Shown: positions 36,045-45,059 of the stretch, in pieces
Numbering within the stretch: the stretch's first letter is position 1
Layout of the letters: every line of letters starts with the position of its first letter
From: Streptomyces varsoviensis
GTDB lineage: Bacteria; Actinomycetota; Actinomycetes; Streptomycetales; Streptomycetaceae
Direction of reading: 5' to 3'
DNA: 64,000 nucleotides
Assembly: GCF_000718635.1 (NCBI RefSeq)
Contig: NZ_JOBF01000006.1
Coordinates: 186,001 to 250,000, forward strand
Position numbers and translations under genes: made by a program
The notes under the pieces: generated by a model
What the model was told of the DNA's origin: nothing
Databases searched by the model: none
The model's input: the letters and a program-made list of their open reading frames with translations, nothing else

Positions 36045-37489
36045 ACGGCCTGGCGGACACCACCTACCGGCTGGAGGTGGACCCGGTCCTGGACGACCCC
36101 GCCACCCGCATCGTGGTGTGCTGCGGCTCCGGCGGCGTCGGCAAGACCACGACGGCCGCCGCCCTGGGGGTACGGGCCGCGGAGCGCGGCCGGAAGGTCG
36201 TCGTCCTCACCATCGACCCGGCGCGCAGGCTCGCGCAGTCGATGGGCATCGAGGCGCTGGACAACGTGCCGCGCCGGGTCGAGGGCGTCGACGGCGGCGC
36301 GGGCGGCGAACTGCACGCCATGATGCTGGACATGAAGCGGACCTTCGACGAGATCGTCGAGGCGCACTCCGACGAGGAGCGGGCCCGGGCCATCCTGGAG
36401 AACCCCTTCTACCAGTCCCTCTCCGCCGGGTTCGCCGGCACCCAGGAGTACATGGCCATGGAGAAACTCGGCCAGCTCCGCGCCCGCGACGAGTGGGACC
36501 TGATCGTCGTCGACACTCCTCCGAGCCGCTCCGCCCTCGACTTCCTGGACGCGCCGAGCCGCCTCGGCTCCTTCCTGGACGGCAAGTTCATCAAGGTGCT
36601 GATGGCCCCGGCCAAGATCGGCGGCCGTGCGGGGATGAAGTTCCTGGGCGTCGGCATGTCGGTGATGAGCGGGCCGCTGAACAAGCTGATGGGCGCGCAG
36701 TTGCTGCGCGACGTGCAGACGTTCGTCGCGGCGATGGACACGATGTTCGGCGGCTTCCGCACCCGCGCGGACGCCACGTACCGCCTGCTCCAGGCGCCCG
36801 GCACGGCGTTCCTCGTCGTCGCCGCGCCGGAGCGGGACGCGCTGCGCGAGGCGGCGTACTTCATCGAGCGGCTGGCCGCCGACCGGATGCCGCTGGCCGG
36901 GCTCGTACTGAACCGGGTGCACGGCAGCGGCGCCGCCGGGCTGTCGGCGGAGCGCGCGCTGGCCGCCGCCGAAGCCCTCACGGACGGCTCCGACGGCCCC
37001 GAGGGCCCCGCGGGGGCTTCGGCGGGCCAGGCGGCCGATTACGCAGAAAATCTTGCCGGTTCCGGCATTGTGGATCGCGCCGCGGGGAAACCTCACTCAA
37101 GCGGCCCGTCAGCCCCCGACAGCGGCTCCCCCACCGCCACTGAGGGCTCACAGGACAGCACCGCGCCCGTCACCACCGACCCCACCACCACCGCCGAGGC
37201 GGCCGATCCCGTCGAGGCCACCCCGGAACAGCTCGCCGCTCGCCTGCTGCGGCTGCACGCCGAGCGGATGAGGGTGCTGGCCCGTGAGCGCCGCACGCGC
37301 GACCGCTTCACCGCGCTGCACCCCGAGGTGCCGGTGGCCGAAGTAGCCGCGCTCCCCGGCGACGTACACGACCTGGCGGGCCTGCGCGCGGTCGGCGAGC
37401 GCCTGGCGGCGGCCCGGCCCAGTGGCCCGGCCGTGCCTTCGGCTGCGCCTTTGCCTTCGCCGTCACCCAAGGACGGACCGGCTTCGTAG
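36041..37489 (+). CDS. ArsA/GET3-like ATPase, second of pair
   Basis: A 482-residue partner ATPase. The deviant P-loop is GSGGVGKTT at 29-37, LTIDPARRLAQSMG is switch I and VVDTPPSRSALDFLDAP is the A-loop. Residues about 230-250 (KFLGVGMSVMSGPLNKLMG) could form a client-binding helix. A low-complexity Ser/Thr/Pro stretch of about 80 residues (about 325-405) separates the core from a C-terminal helical part (LLRLHAERMRVLARERRTRD). Translationally coupled to the first ATPase gene. Rv3680-like. Confidence 0.9.
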   Translation: MNGLADTTYRLEVDPVLDDPATRIVVCCGSGGVGKTTTAAALGVRAAERGRKVVVLTIDPARRLAQSMGIEALDNVPRRVEGVDGGAGGELHAMMLDMKRTFDEIVEAHSDEERARAILENPFYQSLSAGFAGTQEYMAMEKLGQLRARDEWDLIVVDTPPSRSALDFLDAPSRLGSFLDGKFIKVLMAPAKIGGRAGMKFLGVGMSVMSGPLNKLMGAQLLRDVQTFVAAMDTMFGGFRTRADATYRLLQAPGTAFLVVAAPERDALREAAYFIERLAADRMPLAGLVLNRVHGSGAAGLSAERALAAAEALTDGSDGPEGPAGASAGQAADYAENLAGSGIVDRAAGKPHSSGPSAPDSGSPTATEGSQDSTAPVTTDPTTTAEAADPVEATPEQLAARLLRLHAERMRVLARERRTRDRFTALHPEVPVAEVAALPGDVHDLAGLRAVGERLAAARPSGPAVPSAAPLPSPSPKDGPAS

Positions 37490-37825
37490 GCGTCTGGCGG
37501 CGGGTCGCGCTTCAGCTTCTTCGTGCTTCGTACTTCGTAAGCGCTGAACGCGGGCTCCGCGGACGGTTGCCCGCCCGTACGCCCGTACAGCCCGTAGTCC
37601 CGCACCGGGCCGGCGTGTCCGCGACGCGCGTTCTCCGTACGCCGGGTACGCCATGGTGCCGTATTCGCACATCGCGTTCGTGCATCGCACTCGTCGGCAC
37701 GTCTTCGTTCTCGTTCCCGCGCGAACCCGAAAGAGCACTGATCCGAAAGGACCCGGACCCGAAAGGACACGGACCCGAAAGAACGCGCGCCCCTCGCGCG
37801 AGGCGGTGCCGGTGCCGGTGCCGGC
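37490..37825. other. Convergent spacer with short repeats
   Basis: There are 336 bases between the stop codons of the second ATPase and wblA. Three copies of CCGAAAG(G/A)AC with a period of about 20 bp lie at 37743-37785, then GCGCGCCCCTCGCGCGAGG can form a stem, then GGTGCC occurs three times in a row. No gene is supported. Confidence 0.6.
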
Positions 37826-38161
37826 TCATCCCGCCGCGGCGTAGTTCTCGTACTCCTCGTCGTCGATGGGCAGGATGCCCGTACTGCGCTCGTATTCCGT
37901 ACGTGCGGTCTCCAGAAGCCTCCGCCAGGAGGTGACCGTCGGACGGCGGCGCAGCAGCGCCCTCCGCTCCCGCTCGGTCATACCGCCCCACACGCCGAAC
38001 TCGACACGGTTGTCCAGGGCGTCGGCCAGGCACTCGGTGCGCACCGGGCAACCGGTGCAGACCGCTTTGGCCCTGTTCTGTGCCGCGCCTTGAACGAATA
38101 GCTCATCCGGATCGGTGGTGCGGCATGCTGCTTGTGCACTCCAGTCGGTTACCCAGCTCAT
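37826..38161 (-). CDS. wblA: WhiB-like iron-sulfur regulator WblA
   Basis: A 111-residue WhiB-family protein. Four cysteines at 13, 35, 38 and 44 (CxxC in AVCTGCPVRTEC) bind a 4Fe-4S cluster. GVWGGMTERERR is the conserved turn, and the basic RRRPTVTSWRRLL binds DNA. I recognise it as WblA (SCO3579; WhiB4 in mycobacteria), a global regulator needed for sporulation that represses antibiotic pathways. The start MSWVTDWSAQ (38161) matches the known protein; the frame continues upstream to 38218, but the better ribosome binding site (GGGAGAGGA) precedes 38161. Confidence 0.95.
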   Translation of the reverse strand: MSWVTDWSAQAACRTTDPDELFVQGAAQNRAKAVCTGCPVRTECLADALDNRVEFGVWGGMTERERRALLRRRPTVTSWRRLLETARTEYERSTGILPIDDEEYENYAAAG

Positions 38162-38547
38162 GCTGGCGCCGTCCTCTCCCGAATCGAGGCTCCCCCACGG
38201 CGGCAGCGGCATATTCACCGTTGCCAGTTGAGGACGTTACGGAAGGCAGGCAGGGCGCAACACCCCCTGCGGGCCCAATCTTGAATGGCCCGAACGGACT
38301 ATGCGTATGCGGCAGATCACCCAACGGAGTGACCGGACGACATCGTCGACAAAAGCGTCAACTCGGGGTGATTCAGTCGAGACGCAGTGGGCACCATGTG
38401 ACACATGGGCTGAAGTCGGGCACGGCTCGGCACTCGGCTGAGTGCTGAGGGGGATGGTCCGGAACCGCACCGCAGTGACTGGCGTGAATCAAGCGTAGGC
38501 GAACACCTGGGCGTCTGTCCGGCAAATGAGAACGTAGGCTGCCCCCC
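38162..38547. promoter_or_regulatory. Divergent wblA / PBP promoter region
   Basis: This 386-bp gap has no gene of its own. It carries the wblA upstream control region on the left and, at 38535-38540, the TAGGCT box 7 nt before the PBP start codon. The length of the wblA leader side fits the complex developmental control known for wblA; no operator can be named with confidence. Confidence 0.55.
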
Positions 38548-40722
38548 ATGGCTAAGAAGCGCTCGGGCGGGGGTCTCACGACGACCCAGCAGGCCGCGAA
38601 ATTCCTCGGCGTCAGCGTGCTCTCCGGAGCGGTGCTGGCAGGTCTCGCGCTGCCGGCCTTCGGCGCCTTCGGCCTGGCGGCCAAAGGCTCGGTCGAGGGC
38701 TTCGACGAGATCCCGTCCAACCTCAAGACCCCGCCGCTGAGTCAGCGCACCACGATCCTCGACAACCAGGGCGGCGAGATCGCGAAGGTCTACTCCCGCG
38801 ACCGCACCGTGGTACCGCTCAAGGACATCTCGCCCTATATGCAGAAGGCGCTCGTAGCGATCGAGGACGCGCGCTTCTACGAGCACGGGGCGATCGACCT
38901 GAAGGGCGTGCTCCGCGCCCTCAACAAGAACGCGCAGTCCGGCGGCGTATCCGAGGGTGCCTCCACCCTCACGCAGCAGTATGTGAAGAACGTCTTCATC
39001 GAGGAGGCCGGCGACGACCCCGACAAGGTCGCGCAGGCCACCCAGCAGACGATCGGCCGCAAGGTCAAGGAGCTGAAGTACGCGATCCAGGTCGAGCAGG
39101 AGCTCGGCAAGAAGCGGATCCTCAACAACTACTTGAACATCACGTTCTTCGGCGAGCAGGCGTACGGCGTCGAGGCGGCGTCGCAGCGCTACTTCAGCAA
39201 GCACGCCAAGGACCTCACCCTCGACGAGTCCGCGCTGCTGGCCGGCATCGTCCAGTCGCCGACCCGCTACGACCCGGTCAACAACCGCCAGGAGGCGACC
39301 AAGCGCCGTAACACCGTGCTCCAGCGGATGGCGGAGCTGCACGACATCACCCCGGCCGAGGCCGCCGCGGCGAAGAAGAAGCCGATAAAGCTGAAGATCA
39401 CCCGGCCCAAGAACGGCTGCATCACCGCCGTGAACGGCGCGGGCTTCTTCTGCGACTACGTCCGCGAGGTCTTCCTGCGGGACAAGACGTTCGGCAAGAC
39501 CAAGGAGGAGCGGGCCAAGCGCTGGAACCAGGGCGGCATGACGGTCCGTACGACGCTGGACCCGCAGGCCCAGAAGTCGGTGCAGGCCGGGGTCAAGAGC
39601 CATGTGTACGCCTCCGACCCGGTGGCCACCGCCGTCACCCTGGTCGAGCCGGGCACGGGCAAGATCCGCGGCATGGGCCAGTCGCGCCCGTACGGCTTCG
39701 GCAAGAACGAGACGCAGATCAACCTCTCCGTCGACCGCAACATGGGCGGCGGCGCGGGCTATCTGCCGGGTTCGACGTTCAAGCCCTTCACCGCGGCCGC
39801 CGCGCTGGAGAACGGCATGGACAACTCCCAGTCGTACCCCTCGCCGAACCGGATGCCGTACCCGACCGTCTCCGACTGCCAGGGCCGCAGCTACTCCAGC
39901 AACGCCTCGGTGCCCAACGAGAGCCCGGACGAGGTCGGCCCGTACAAGATGCCGGAGGCGCTGAAGAAGTCGATCAACACCTACTTCGTCTCGCTGGAGG
40001 CCGACACCGGCCTGTGCAACGTGACGAAGATGGTGAACAAGCTCGGCATGACCAAGCGCGCGGGCGGTACGGAATGGGGCCTCGGCGCCTCGTACACCCT
40101 CGGCGTCAACGAGGCGTCGCCGCTCAACATGTCCGCCGCGTACGCCGCCTTCGCGTCCCGCGGCAAGTACTGCACGCCGACCGCGCTGGAAAGCGTCACC
40201 GACTCCAACGGCAAGCAGTTGGCGGTGCCGCAGAGCACCTGCACGCAGGCGATGTCGCCGAAGACCGCGGACACGATCAACACGATGCTCAAGGGCGTCG
40301 TCGACGACGGTACGGGCAAGGCGGCGGGCCTGACCGACGGGCGGGACAGCGCCGGTAAGACGGGTACCACCGACAACCGGTACTCCGCCTGGTACGTGGG
40401 CTACACGCCCAACATGGCGGGCGCGGTCTGGCTCGGCGACCCGCAGCACCAGGTCCAGATGCAGGGCGGCATCACCTTCGGCGGGAAGACGTACGGCAAG
40501 GTGTACGGCGCCGACGGCCCGGCCCCCATCTGGAGGGACGCCGTCTCGGGCGCGCTCGTCGGGAAGCCGGCGGACAAGTTCACGACCGTACCGATCGCCT
40601 CAGGCAAGGACGGCAAGGACAGCAAGAGCGATGACGGCGGCGGCAACGCCGCGGACGCCCCGGACGCCGACGGGAAGGGCGGCAAGGGGCATGGCGGGAA
40701 GCCCGGGGGCAAGCACCACTAG
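38548..40722 (+). CDS. Bifunctional penicillin-binding protein (PonA2-like)
   Basis: A 724-residue class A PBP. There is one N-terminal membrane helix (about 18-45). The GT51 glycosyltransferase domain has EDARFYEHGAIDLKG and STLTQQYVKN. The transpeptidase domain has nucleophile Ser409 in PGSTFKPF, SIN in KKSINTYF and KTGT at about 604-607. The tail is Gly/Lys/Asp-rich; no PASTA domain is present, unlike mycobacterial PonA2. It polymerises and cross-links peptidoglycan outside the membrane. No ribosome binding site is visible; a leaderless start is likely. Confidence 0.95.
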   Translation: MAKKRSGGGLTTTQQAAKFLGVSVLSGAVLAGLALPAFGAFGLAAKGSVEGFDEIPSNLKTPPLSQRTTILDNQGGEIAKVYSRDRTVVPLKDISPYMQKALVAIEDARFYEHGAIDLKGVLRALNKNAQSGGVSEGASTLTQQYVKNVFIEEAGDDPDKVAQATQQTIGRKVKELKYAIQVEQELGKKRILNNYLNITFFGEQAYGVEAASQRYFSKHAKDLTLDESALLAGIVQSPTRYDPVNNRQEATKRRNTVLQRMAELHDITPAEAAAAKKKPIKLKITRPKNGCITAVNGAGFFCDYVREVFLRDKTFGKTKEERAKRWNQGGMTVRTTLDPQAQKSVQAGVKSHVYASDPVATAVTLVEPGTGKIRGMGQSRPYGFGKNETQINLSVDRNMGGGAGYLPGSTFKPFTAAAALENGMDNSQSYPSPNRMPYPTVSDCQGRSYSSNASVPNESPDEVGPYKMPEALKKSINTYFVSLEADTGLCNVTKMVNKLGMTKRAGGTEWGLGASYTLGVNEASPLNMSAAYAAFASRGKYCTPTALESVTDSNGKQLAVPQSTCTQAMSPKTADTINTMLKGVVDDGTGKAAGLTDGRDSAGKTGTTDNRYSAWYVGYTPNMAGAVWLGDPQHQVQMQGGITFGGKTYGKVYGADGPAPIWRDAVSGALVGKPADKFTTVPIASGKDGKDSKSDDGGGNAADAPDADGKGGKGHGGKPGGKHH

Positions 40723-40771
40723 TCCGGCCGCTGGCCTAGCCGCGTCGAGCGGATAGGGGTGAGCGCAGCAG

Positions 40772-40811
40772 AGGGCGCCCGGACCGGCGTGAACGGTCCG
40801 GGCGCCCTTTT
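40772..40811 (+). terminator. PBP terminator hairpin
   Basis: Perfect 14-bp arms AGGGCGCCCGGACC (40772-40785) and GGTCCGGGCGCCCT (40795-40808) with a 9-nt loop are followed by TTTTG, a classic intrinsic terminator. It probably also serves the converging YqeY gene. Confidence 0.85.
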
Positions 40812-40903
40812 GCTGCGCCTTCTTATGTGCTCGCGGCGCTGGGGCAGGACCTGTGGTTGGGGCCTGTGGTTGGGGGCAAGCCCCTGACGCCAGGGCGGGG
40901 CCG

Positions 40904-41368
40904 TCAGCCGGCGAGGAGCTTCTTGACGATCGCGGCGACGCGGCCGCCCTCGGCCCGGCCGGCGACCTGCGGGCTCACGATCTTCATGACGGCGCCCATG
41001 GCGCGCGGCCCCTCGGCGCCGTGCCCGGCGGCTTCCGCGACGGCGGCGGCGACCAGCGACTCCAGCTCCAGGTCGGAGAGCTGCTGGGGCAGGTACTCGG
41101 CGAGGATCTCGCCCTCCGCCTTCTCCCGCTCGGCCGACTCGTCCCGGCCGCCCTGCGCGAACGCCTCCGCCGCCTCGCGCCGCTTCTTCGCCTCGCGCGT
41201 GATCACCTTCAGCACCTCGTCGTCGGAGAGCTCGCGGGCGGACTTGCCGGAGACCTCCTCATTGGTGATCGCGGAGAGGGTGAGCCGGAGGGTGGAGGAG
41301 CGCAGCTCGTCGCGCGCCCTGATGGCGGCGGTGAGGTCGTCCTGGAGCTGGGACTTGAGCGTGGTCAT
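40904..41368 (-). CDS. GatB/YqeY domain protein
   Basis: A 154-residue YqeY-family protein, related to the tail domain of the GatB amidotransferase subunit. It begins MTTLKSQLQDDLTAAIRARD and contains RLTLSAITNEEV, EILAEYLPQQLSDLEL and the C-terminal GRAEGGRVAAIVKKLL (the GNatYqeY signature). Such proteins may bind tRNA or assist Glu-tRNA amidation; the function is not proven. AAGGA precedes the ATG at 41368. The divergent phosphoesterase starts about 77 bp away. Confidence 0.9.
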   Translation of the reverse strand: MTTLKSQLQDDLTAAIRARDELRSSTLRLTLSAITNEEVSGKSARELSDDEVLKVITREAKKRREAAEAFAQGGRDESAEREKAEGEILAEYLPQQLSDLELESLVAAAVAEAAGHGAEGPRAMGAVMKIVSPQVAGRAEGGRVAAIVKKLLAG

Positions 41369-41445
41369 GTCCTTGACTATGCCAGCAAGTGCCGGGAATC
41401 ACCCGAAGATTTCTCCCTGGCGGCCGGTCTGCGACGATAGGCGGT

Positions 41446-42381
41446 ATGCGCGCGCGATACGGAGTACCCCTGGGCATCACGGCGGGAATCACGGCGGTCG
41501 GCGCGGCCGGCGTGGCCTACGCCGCAGGCATCGAGGCCCGTTCCTTCCGCCTTCGACGAGTCACCGTCCCGGTGCTGCCGCGCTGCCGGCGGCCGCTGCG
41601 TGTACTCCAGGTCTCCGATATCCACATGGTCAGCGGGCAGCGCAAGAAACAGCGCTGGCTCCAGTCGCTGGCGGGGCTGCGCCCGGACTTCGTGATCAAC
41701 ACGGGCGACAACCTGTCCGACCCGGAGGGCGTGCCGGAGGTGCTGGACGCGCTGGGGCCACTGATGGAGTTCCCCGGCGCGTACGTCTTCGGCTCGAACG
41801 ACTACTACGGACCGAAGCTGCGCAACCCGGCCCGGTATCTGATCGAGAAGGCGCAGAAGCGGCACGGGCTGAACGGCAACAAGCCGGTCGTCGGCGCGAT
41901 CCACAACCCGTGGGAGGAGCTGCGCGACGGCTTCGACGCGGCGGGATGGGTCGGCCTGACGAATACGCGCGGCAGGCTGAAGGTCGACGGGTGTGAGATC
42001 GCCCTCACCGGCCTCGACGACCCGCACATCAAGCGGGACCGGTACAGCGAGGTGGCGGGCGGCCCGGACACATCGGCGGATCTGTCGCTGGCGGTGGTGC
42101 ACGCCCCGTACCTGCGGGTCCTCGACGCGTTCACGGCGGACCGCTACCCCCTGATCCTGGCCGGCCACACCCACGGCGGCCAGCTCTGCGTACCGTTCTA
42201 CGGCGCGCTGGTCACCAACTGCGACCTGGACACGAAGCGGGTCAAGGGGCTGTCCCGGCACCGGGCGGGTGGCTACGAGTCGTACATGCACGTATCGGCG
42301 GGCTGCGGCACGAACCGGTACACGCCGGTCCGCTTCAACTGCCCGCCCGAGGCGACGCTGCTCACCCTGACCGAAGCCTGA
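41446..42381 (+). CDS. Membrane-anchored metallophosphoesterase (Rv3683-like)
   Basis: A 311-residue calcineurin-like phosphoesterase. An N-terminal hydrophobic helix (PLGITAGITAVGAAGVAYAAG) is followed by QVSDIHM, INTGDN, FGSNDYYG (in place of GNHD) and AGHTHGGQ, which together form the dimetal site. AVVHAPY lies between the last two. The frame is open upstream to 41389, but the ATG at 41446 fits the domain start; there is no ribosome binding site. The substrate is unknown; members act on lipid or nucleotide phosphodiesters. Confidence 0.9.
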   Translation: MRARYGVPLGITAGITAVGAAGVAYAAGIEARSFRLRRVTVPVLPRCRRPLRVLQVSDIHMVSGQRKKQRWLQSLAGLRPDFVINTGDNLSDPEGVPEVLDALGPLMEFPGAYVFGSNDYYGPKLRNPARYLIEKAQKRHGLNGNKPVVGAIHNPWEELRDGFDAAGWVGLTNTRGRLKVDGCEIALTGLDDPHIKRDRYSEVAGGPDTSADLSLAVVHAPYLRVLDAFTADRYPLILAGHTHGGQLCVPFYGALVTNCDLDTKRVKGLSRHRAGGYESYMHVSAGCGTNRYTPVRFNCPPEATLLTLTEA

Positions 42382-42438
42382 CCGCCCGGAACCGGAAGAC
42401 TCCCGCCGGGCGGGAGCGCGCGCCCTTACGGTGGGGGG

Positions 42439-43203
42439 ATGATCGATCCGACCTCCTCCCACGCGCGGCTCAGCGCGATCAGCGCCGCGGGCGTCCCCGC
42501 CTCGGCGGTCGTCCCGGCCGGACGCCGCCCGCTCACGGCCGCCTTCCGGTTGCTCATCGCGCTGGCGGCGATCACCGGCATCGTGATCGACTGCGCGATC
42601 GGGGACGTGCCGCGGGTGCTCAGCTACTTCACGATCCAGTCGAACGCGGTGGTCGCGGTGGTCACACTGGCGGCGGCGTACCGGGCGTGGGCGGCGCGAC
42701 CACCGCTCTCGGCGCGGATCACGGGGGCGGCTCTCCTCTATATAGCGATTACGGGGCTGGTCTACCACTTCGTCCTGACCAACAGCTCCAGCGGCTTCGC
42801 GATGACGGGCGACGCCCACGCCCCGTCGGAATGGCAGACGACGGCCACCCAGCTCCTGCACACGGCCACCCCCATCGCGGTCGTCCTGGACTGGCTCCTG
42901 CTCACGACGCCGGGCCGGTTCCGCCCCGCGTACGCCTGGCAGTGGCTGATCTACCCGCTCCTCTACCTCCCCTTCGCCCTCATCCGCGGCGCCCTCCTCT
43001 CCCCCGGCACCGAGGGCCGCTACCCCTACCCCTTCCTCGACGTCGACATCCACGGCTACGGCGGCGTCCTCGGCAACACCGTGATCTTCGCCCTCGCCTT
43101 CTACGTCCTCGCCCTGGTCCTCACCCTCCTCGACCGCATCCGCCCCCACCTGCGCGGCCCCGAGAACCGGATTTCGTCTCCGGCCATCGGTCCGCTAAAG
43201 TAG
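42439..43203 (+). CDS. Pr6Pr family six-helix membrane protein
   Basis: A 254-residue membrane protein with about six helices ([103 protein letters not shown]). The pattern fits the Pr6Pr family of unknown function. TACGGT (42427-42432) lies 6 nt before the ATG without a proper ribosome binding site, so it may be leaderless. It ends 12 bp before tRNA-Pro. Confidence 0.8.
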   Translation: MIDPTSSHARLSAISAAGVPASAVVPAGRRPLTAAFRLLIALAAITGIVIDCAIGDVPRVLSYFTIQSNAVVAVVTLAAAYRAWAARPPLSARITGAALLYIAITGLVYHFVLTNSSSGFAMTGDAHAPSEWQTTATQLLHTATPIAVVLDWLLLTTPGRFRPAYAWQWLIYPLLYLPFALIRGALLSPGTEGRYPYPFLDVDIHGYGGVLGNTVIFALAFYVLALVLTLLDRIRPHLRGPENRISSPAIGPLK

Positions 43204-43215
43204 AGCTCGTTACTT

Positions 43216-43289
43216 CGGGGTGTAGCGCAGCTTGGCAGCGCGCTTCGTTCGGGACGAAGAGGTCGTGGGTTCAAATCCCGCCACCCCGA
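43216..43289 (+). tRNA. tRNA-Pro(CGG)
   Basis: The 74-nt cloverleaf has a 7-bp acceptor stem (CGGGGTG with CACCCCG) and discriminator A. The anticodon stem is CTTCG with CGAAG around the loop TTCGGGA, giving anticodon CGG, and the T-loop is GGTTCAAATCC. CCA is not encoded. The 3' part, from position 30 onward, is the attachment core of the island that follows, and the gene stays complete at the left junction. Confidence 0.97.
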
Positions 43290-43290
43290 C
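43245..43290 (+). repeat. Left attachment site (attL)
   Basis: A 46-bp core from TCGTTCGGGACGAAGAGGTC to CCACCCCGAC, identical to 53001-53046. It starts in the anticodon stem and ends one base past the tRNA. Weaker similarity continues for about 20 bp (AGAGAAATAGCAGGTCAGG here, TGAGAAGTAGCAAGGTCAGG at the right end). Confidence 0.93.
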
Positions 43291-43304
43291 AGAGAAATAG
43301 CAGG

Positions 43305-43340
43305 TCAGGCCCGGTACTGAGAGATCAGCACCGGGCCTGA
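43305..43340 (+). terminator. Hairpin after tRNA-Pro
   Basis: Perfect 11-bp arms TCAGGCCCGGT (43305-43315) and ACCGGGCCTGA (43330-43340) with a 14-nt loop are followed by TTTGCTG. It ends the tRNA transcript. Lying inside the island, it appears to have arrived with it; a different hairpin follows the right attachment site. Confidence 0.75.
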
Positions 43341-43525
43341 TTTGCTGTGCGGCCCCGTTTTGGGGGCCATTTGGGAGCCAACTGGGTGTGGACTTCGGGA
43401 TCCGGCTCCCGGGTGGCTCCCCTCCAGGGGCGTTCCGCCTTCGAACGCGCTGTGCGCTGCATGCGCCCTGGAAGGGTTACCCCCCGGCTTGTGCCGAGGA
43501 GACCACAGACTGTACGACGATCGCC

Positions 43526-44731
43526 ATGCACCCATGGTCTCCGTTAAACGACCGGCAGCTCGCACTCCTCACCCGCCTCGGCGACGGAACCGACCCCGTC
43601 ACGTCGGACAGCCCCGAGCTTGCTCTTACCGCCCGCGCGCTCAAGGAGCGGCGCCTGATCACCATGCCCAGACAGGGTGGGAAATGGCGGGCGGAGATCA
43701 CCGACGCGGGGCGCTTCTATCTGGAGCACGGCCATCACCCGGACCGCCCGGAGCCAGCCCAGCGCAAGCAGCGGTTGGCGGGTTCCAAGCAACGGGCACG
43801 AGCGACCCCTTCAGCACAGAAGCAAGCCGCAGCCCCGTCCACGATGAAGCCAGCGCCGCAGCGCGCGGCCAAGCCCCCACAGCCGTCGCCGGCAGAAGTC
43901 GGCGCCGCTTTGAGCGCGGAAGTACAGCATGCTGGGCGGTTCCTCAGGATCCCGAACCCCAGCGACGAGGAGCGGGCCCGTTACCGCAGGGCGTTCGACG
44001 CGGCGCGGCAGTGTGCGCCCGACGGGTACCACCTGAAGTACAGCGGTCGGGCGAAGGGAGACTTCTTCCTCGGCCTGCTCCGGGTGACCGGTGAGGACGA
44101 CACCGAGTGGAACCAGATCCGCCTGGCACGCAGCCGTGTGATCACCGACGTCGAGGACGTGCTCGCCGCTGTTACCAAGGACCACAGCGCCTTCGAGATC
44201 TCCGAGGAGGTTCTGCCGAGGGTGCTCGCGCTGATCCGGCTCCTCGCTGATCAGGCACTCGCGCGGTACAGCGAGATCGCAGTGTCCAAGAAGCGCAGGC
44301 AGCCGAGGCCGCTGCTTACTGTCCACGGCAGGACGTACGAGGTCGGCTTCCGTGAGCGGCAGAAGCAGGTCCGGTACGTCCCCAAGCAGCCGGGCCGACG
44401 CACGTACGACTGGCAGCGGGTCACGCCGGCCCACAAGCCCGAGCCGTCCGGCGAACTGGAGCTGCTGGTCAGCGAGAACTCGGGCTACAGCTACGGTTGG
44501 AAGAAGGAATGGGCCGACACGGCGAAGAAGCCGTTGGAGGAGCAGATCGCTTCAATTTTCCGGGCGTTGAAGGCACGCGCGTCTGGTGGACTTCTGGCAC
44601 AGGCGCGCGCGCCTTGCGCCGGGATCTGGCATAACCTACCAGGAGATCCACCGCAGAATGCACGGGACATCGATTACTTCCGCGCAGACAGTCGGGACCT
44701 GGGTAAGGGGACAAGTCAACGGCCCTCATGA
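43526..44731 (+). CDS. Uncharacterised protein with N-terminal winged-helix-like region; C-terminus probably replaced by a deletion junction
   Basis: Not a recognised family. The ATG at 43526 gives MHPWSPLNDRQLALLTRLGD, then LALTARALKERRLITM and GGKWRAEITDAGRFYLEHGH, a winged-helix-like pattern seen in streptomycete proteins of unknown role. A Lys/Gln/Pro linker (about 75-130) follows, then a conserved-looking core (HAGRFLRIPNPSDEERARYR; SEISEEVLPRVLALIRL-like helices; LTVHGRTYEVGFRERQKQ). After about residue 350 (FRALKAR) the frame continues into codons whose other frame encodes the drmE-like remnant, so the true tail seems lost. No clear ribosome binding site. Confidence 0.65.
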   Translation: MHPWSPLNDRQLALLTRLGDGTDPVTSDSPELALTARALKERRLITMPRQGGKWRAEITDAGRFYLEHGHHPDRPEPAQRKQRLAGSKQRARATPSAQKQAAAPSTMKPAPQRAAKPPQPSPAEVGAALSAEVQHAGRFLRIPNPSDEERARYRRAFDAARQCAPDGYHLKYSGRAKGDFFLGLLRVTGEDDTEWNQIRLARSRVITDVEDVLAAVTKDHSAFEISEEVLPRVLALIRLLADQALARYSEIAVSKKRRQPRPLLTVHGRTYEVGFRERQKQVRYVPKQPGRRTYDWQRVTPAHKPEPSGELELLVSENSGYSYGWKKEWADTAKKPLEEQIASIFRALKARASGGLLAQARAPCAGIWHNLPGDPPQNARDIDYFRADSRDLGKGTSQRPS

Positions 44732-45059
44732 TCCGGAAGACGTGCGGCGCTTCGCGCGAGCGGTCCACGACCAGGTTCTACTGGCACAGGCTGGCTGGGC
44801 ATTGAAGACACTGCAGATCGTGCACCGTAAGGCGGGACGATGGTTGTCCACTCAGATAGCTGGAGCGCGCTCACACCATGATGACGCGCTGATCGACGCC
44901 AATCTGGGCCTGCGCGTCTCGGACCTGCTGGAGAGCGTGAGCGCCCACCCCGTACTCGGAATCGACCGTGCTCCTCGTGACGTCGCCGCACACCTGGTTG
45001 GACGCCTGGTCGCATCAGCCGAAGCGGAATCGATTGGCAGTCAAATATGCACTGGGTGA
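44571..45059 (+). pseudogene. drmE: C-terminal remnant of a DrmE-like DISARM protein
   Basis: The frame opens right after an upstream stop (44568-44570) and reads RLVDFWHRRARLAPGSG, SAQTVGTWVRG, GPHDPEDVRRFARAVHDQVL and IVHRKAGRWLST. This resembles the end of DrmE proteins as I remember them (a Trp-Val/Ile...Gly, Gly-Pro, Asp-Asp-Val pattern followed by an HRxxGR helix). DrmE is several hundred residues long, and nothing of its N-terminal part is present. It stands directly upstream of drmA, the normal place of drmE in class 2 DISARM. The similarity is from memory and needs a profile search. Confidence 0.45.

Noticed and set aside
35064..37489. ArsA-like pair as an arsenite efflux system
   Set aside because: No arsenite-binding cysteines, no arsB or arsR nearby, and the pair is part of the conserved wblA/whiB4 neighbourhood; arsenic resistance is not supported.
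43305..43565. Leftward frame at attL that might be the tail of an integrase
   Set aside because: No Arg-His-Arg-Tyr catalytic residues and the reading runs through the tRNA terminator hairpin; at best a remnant, so not annotated.
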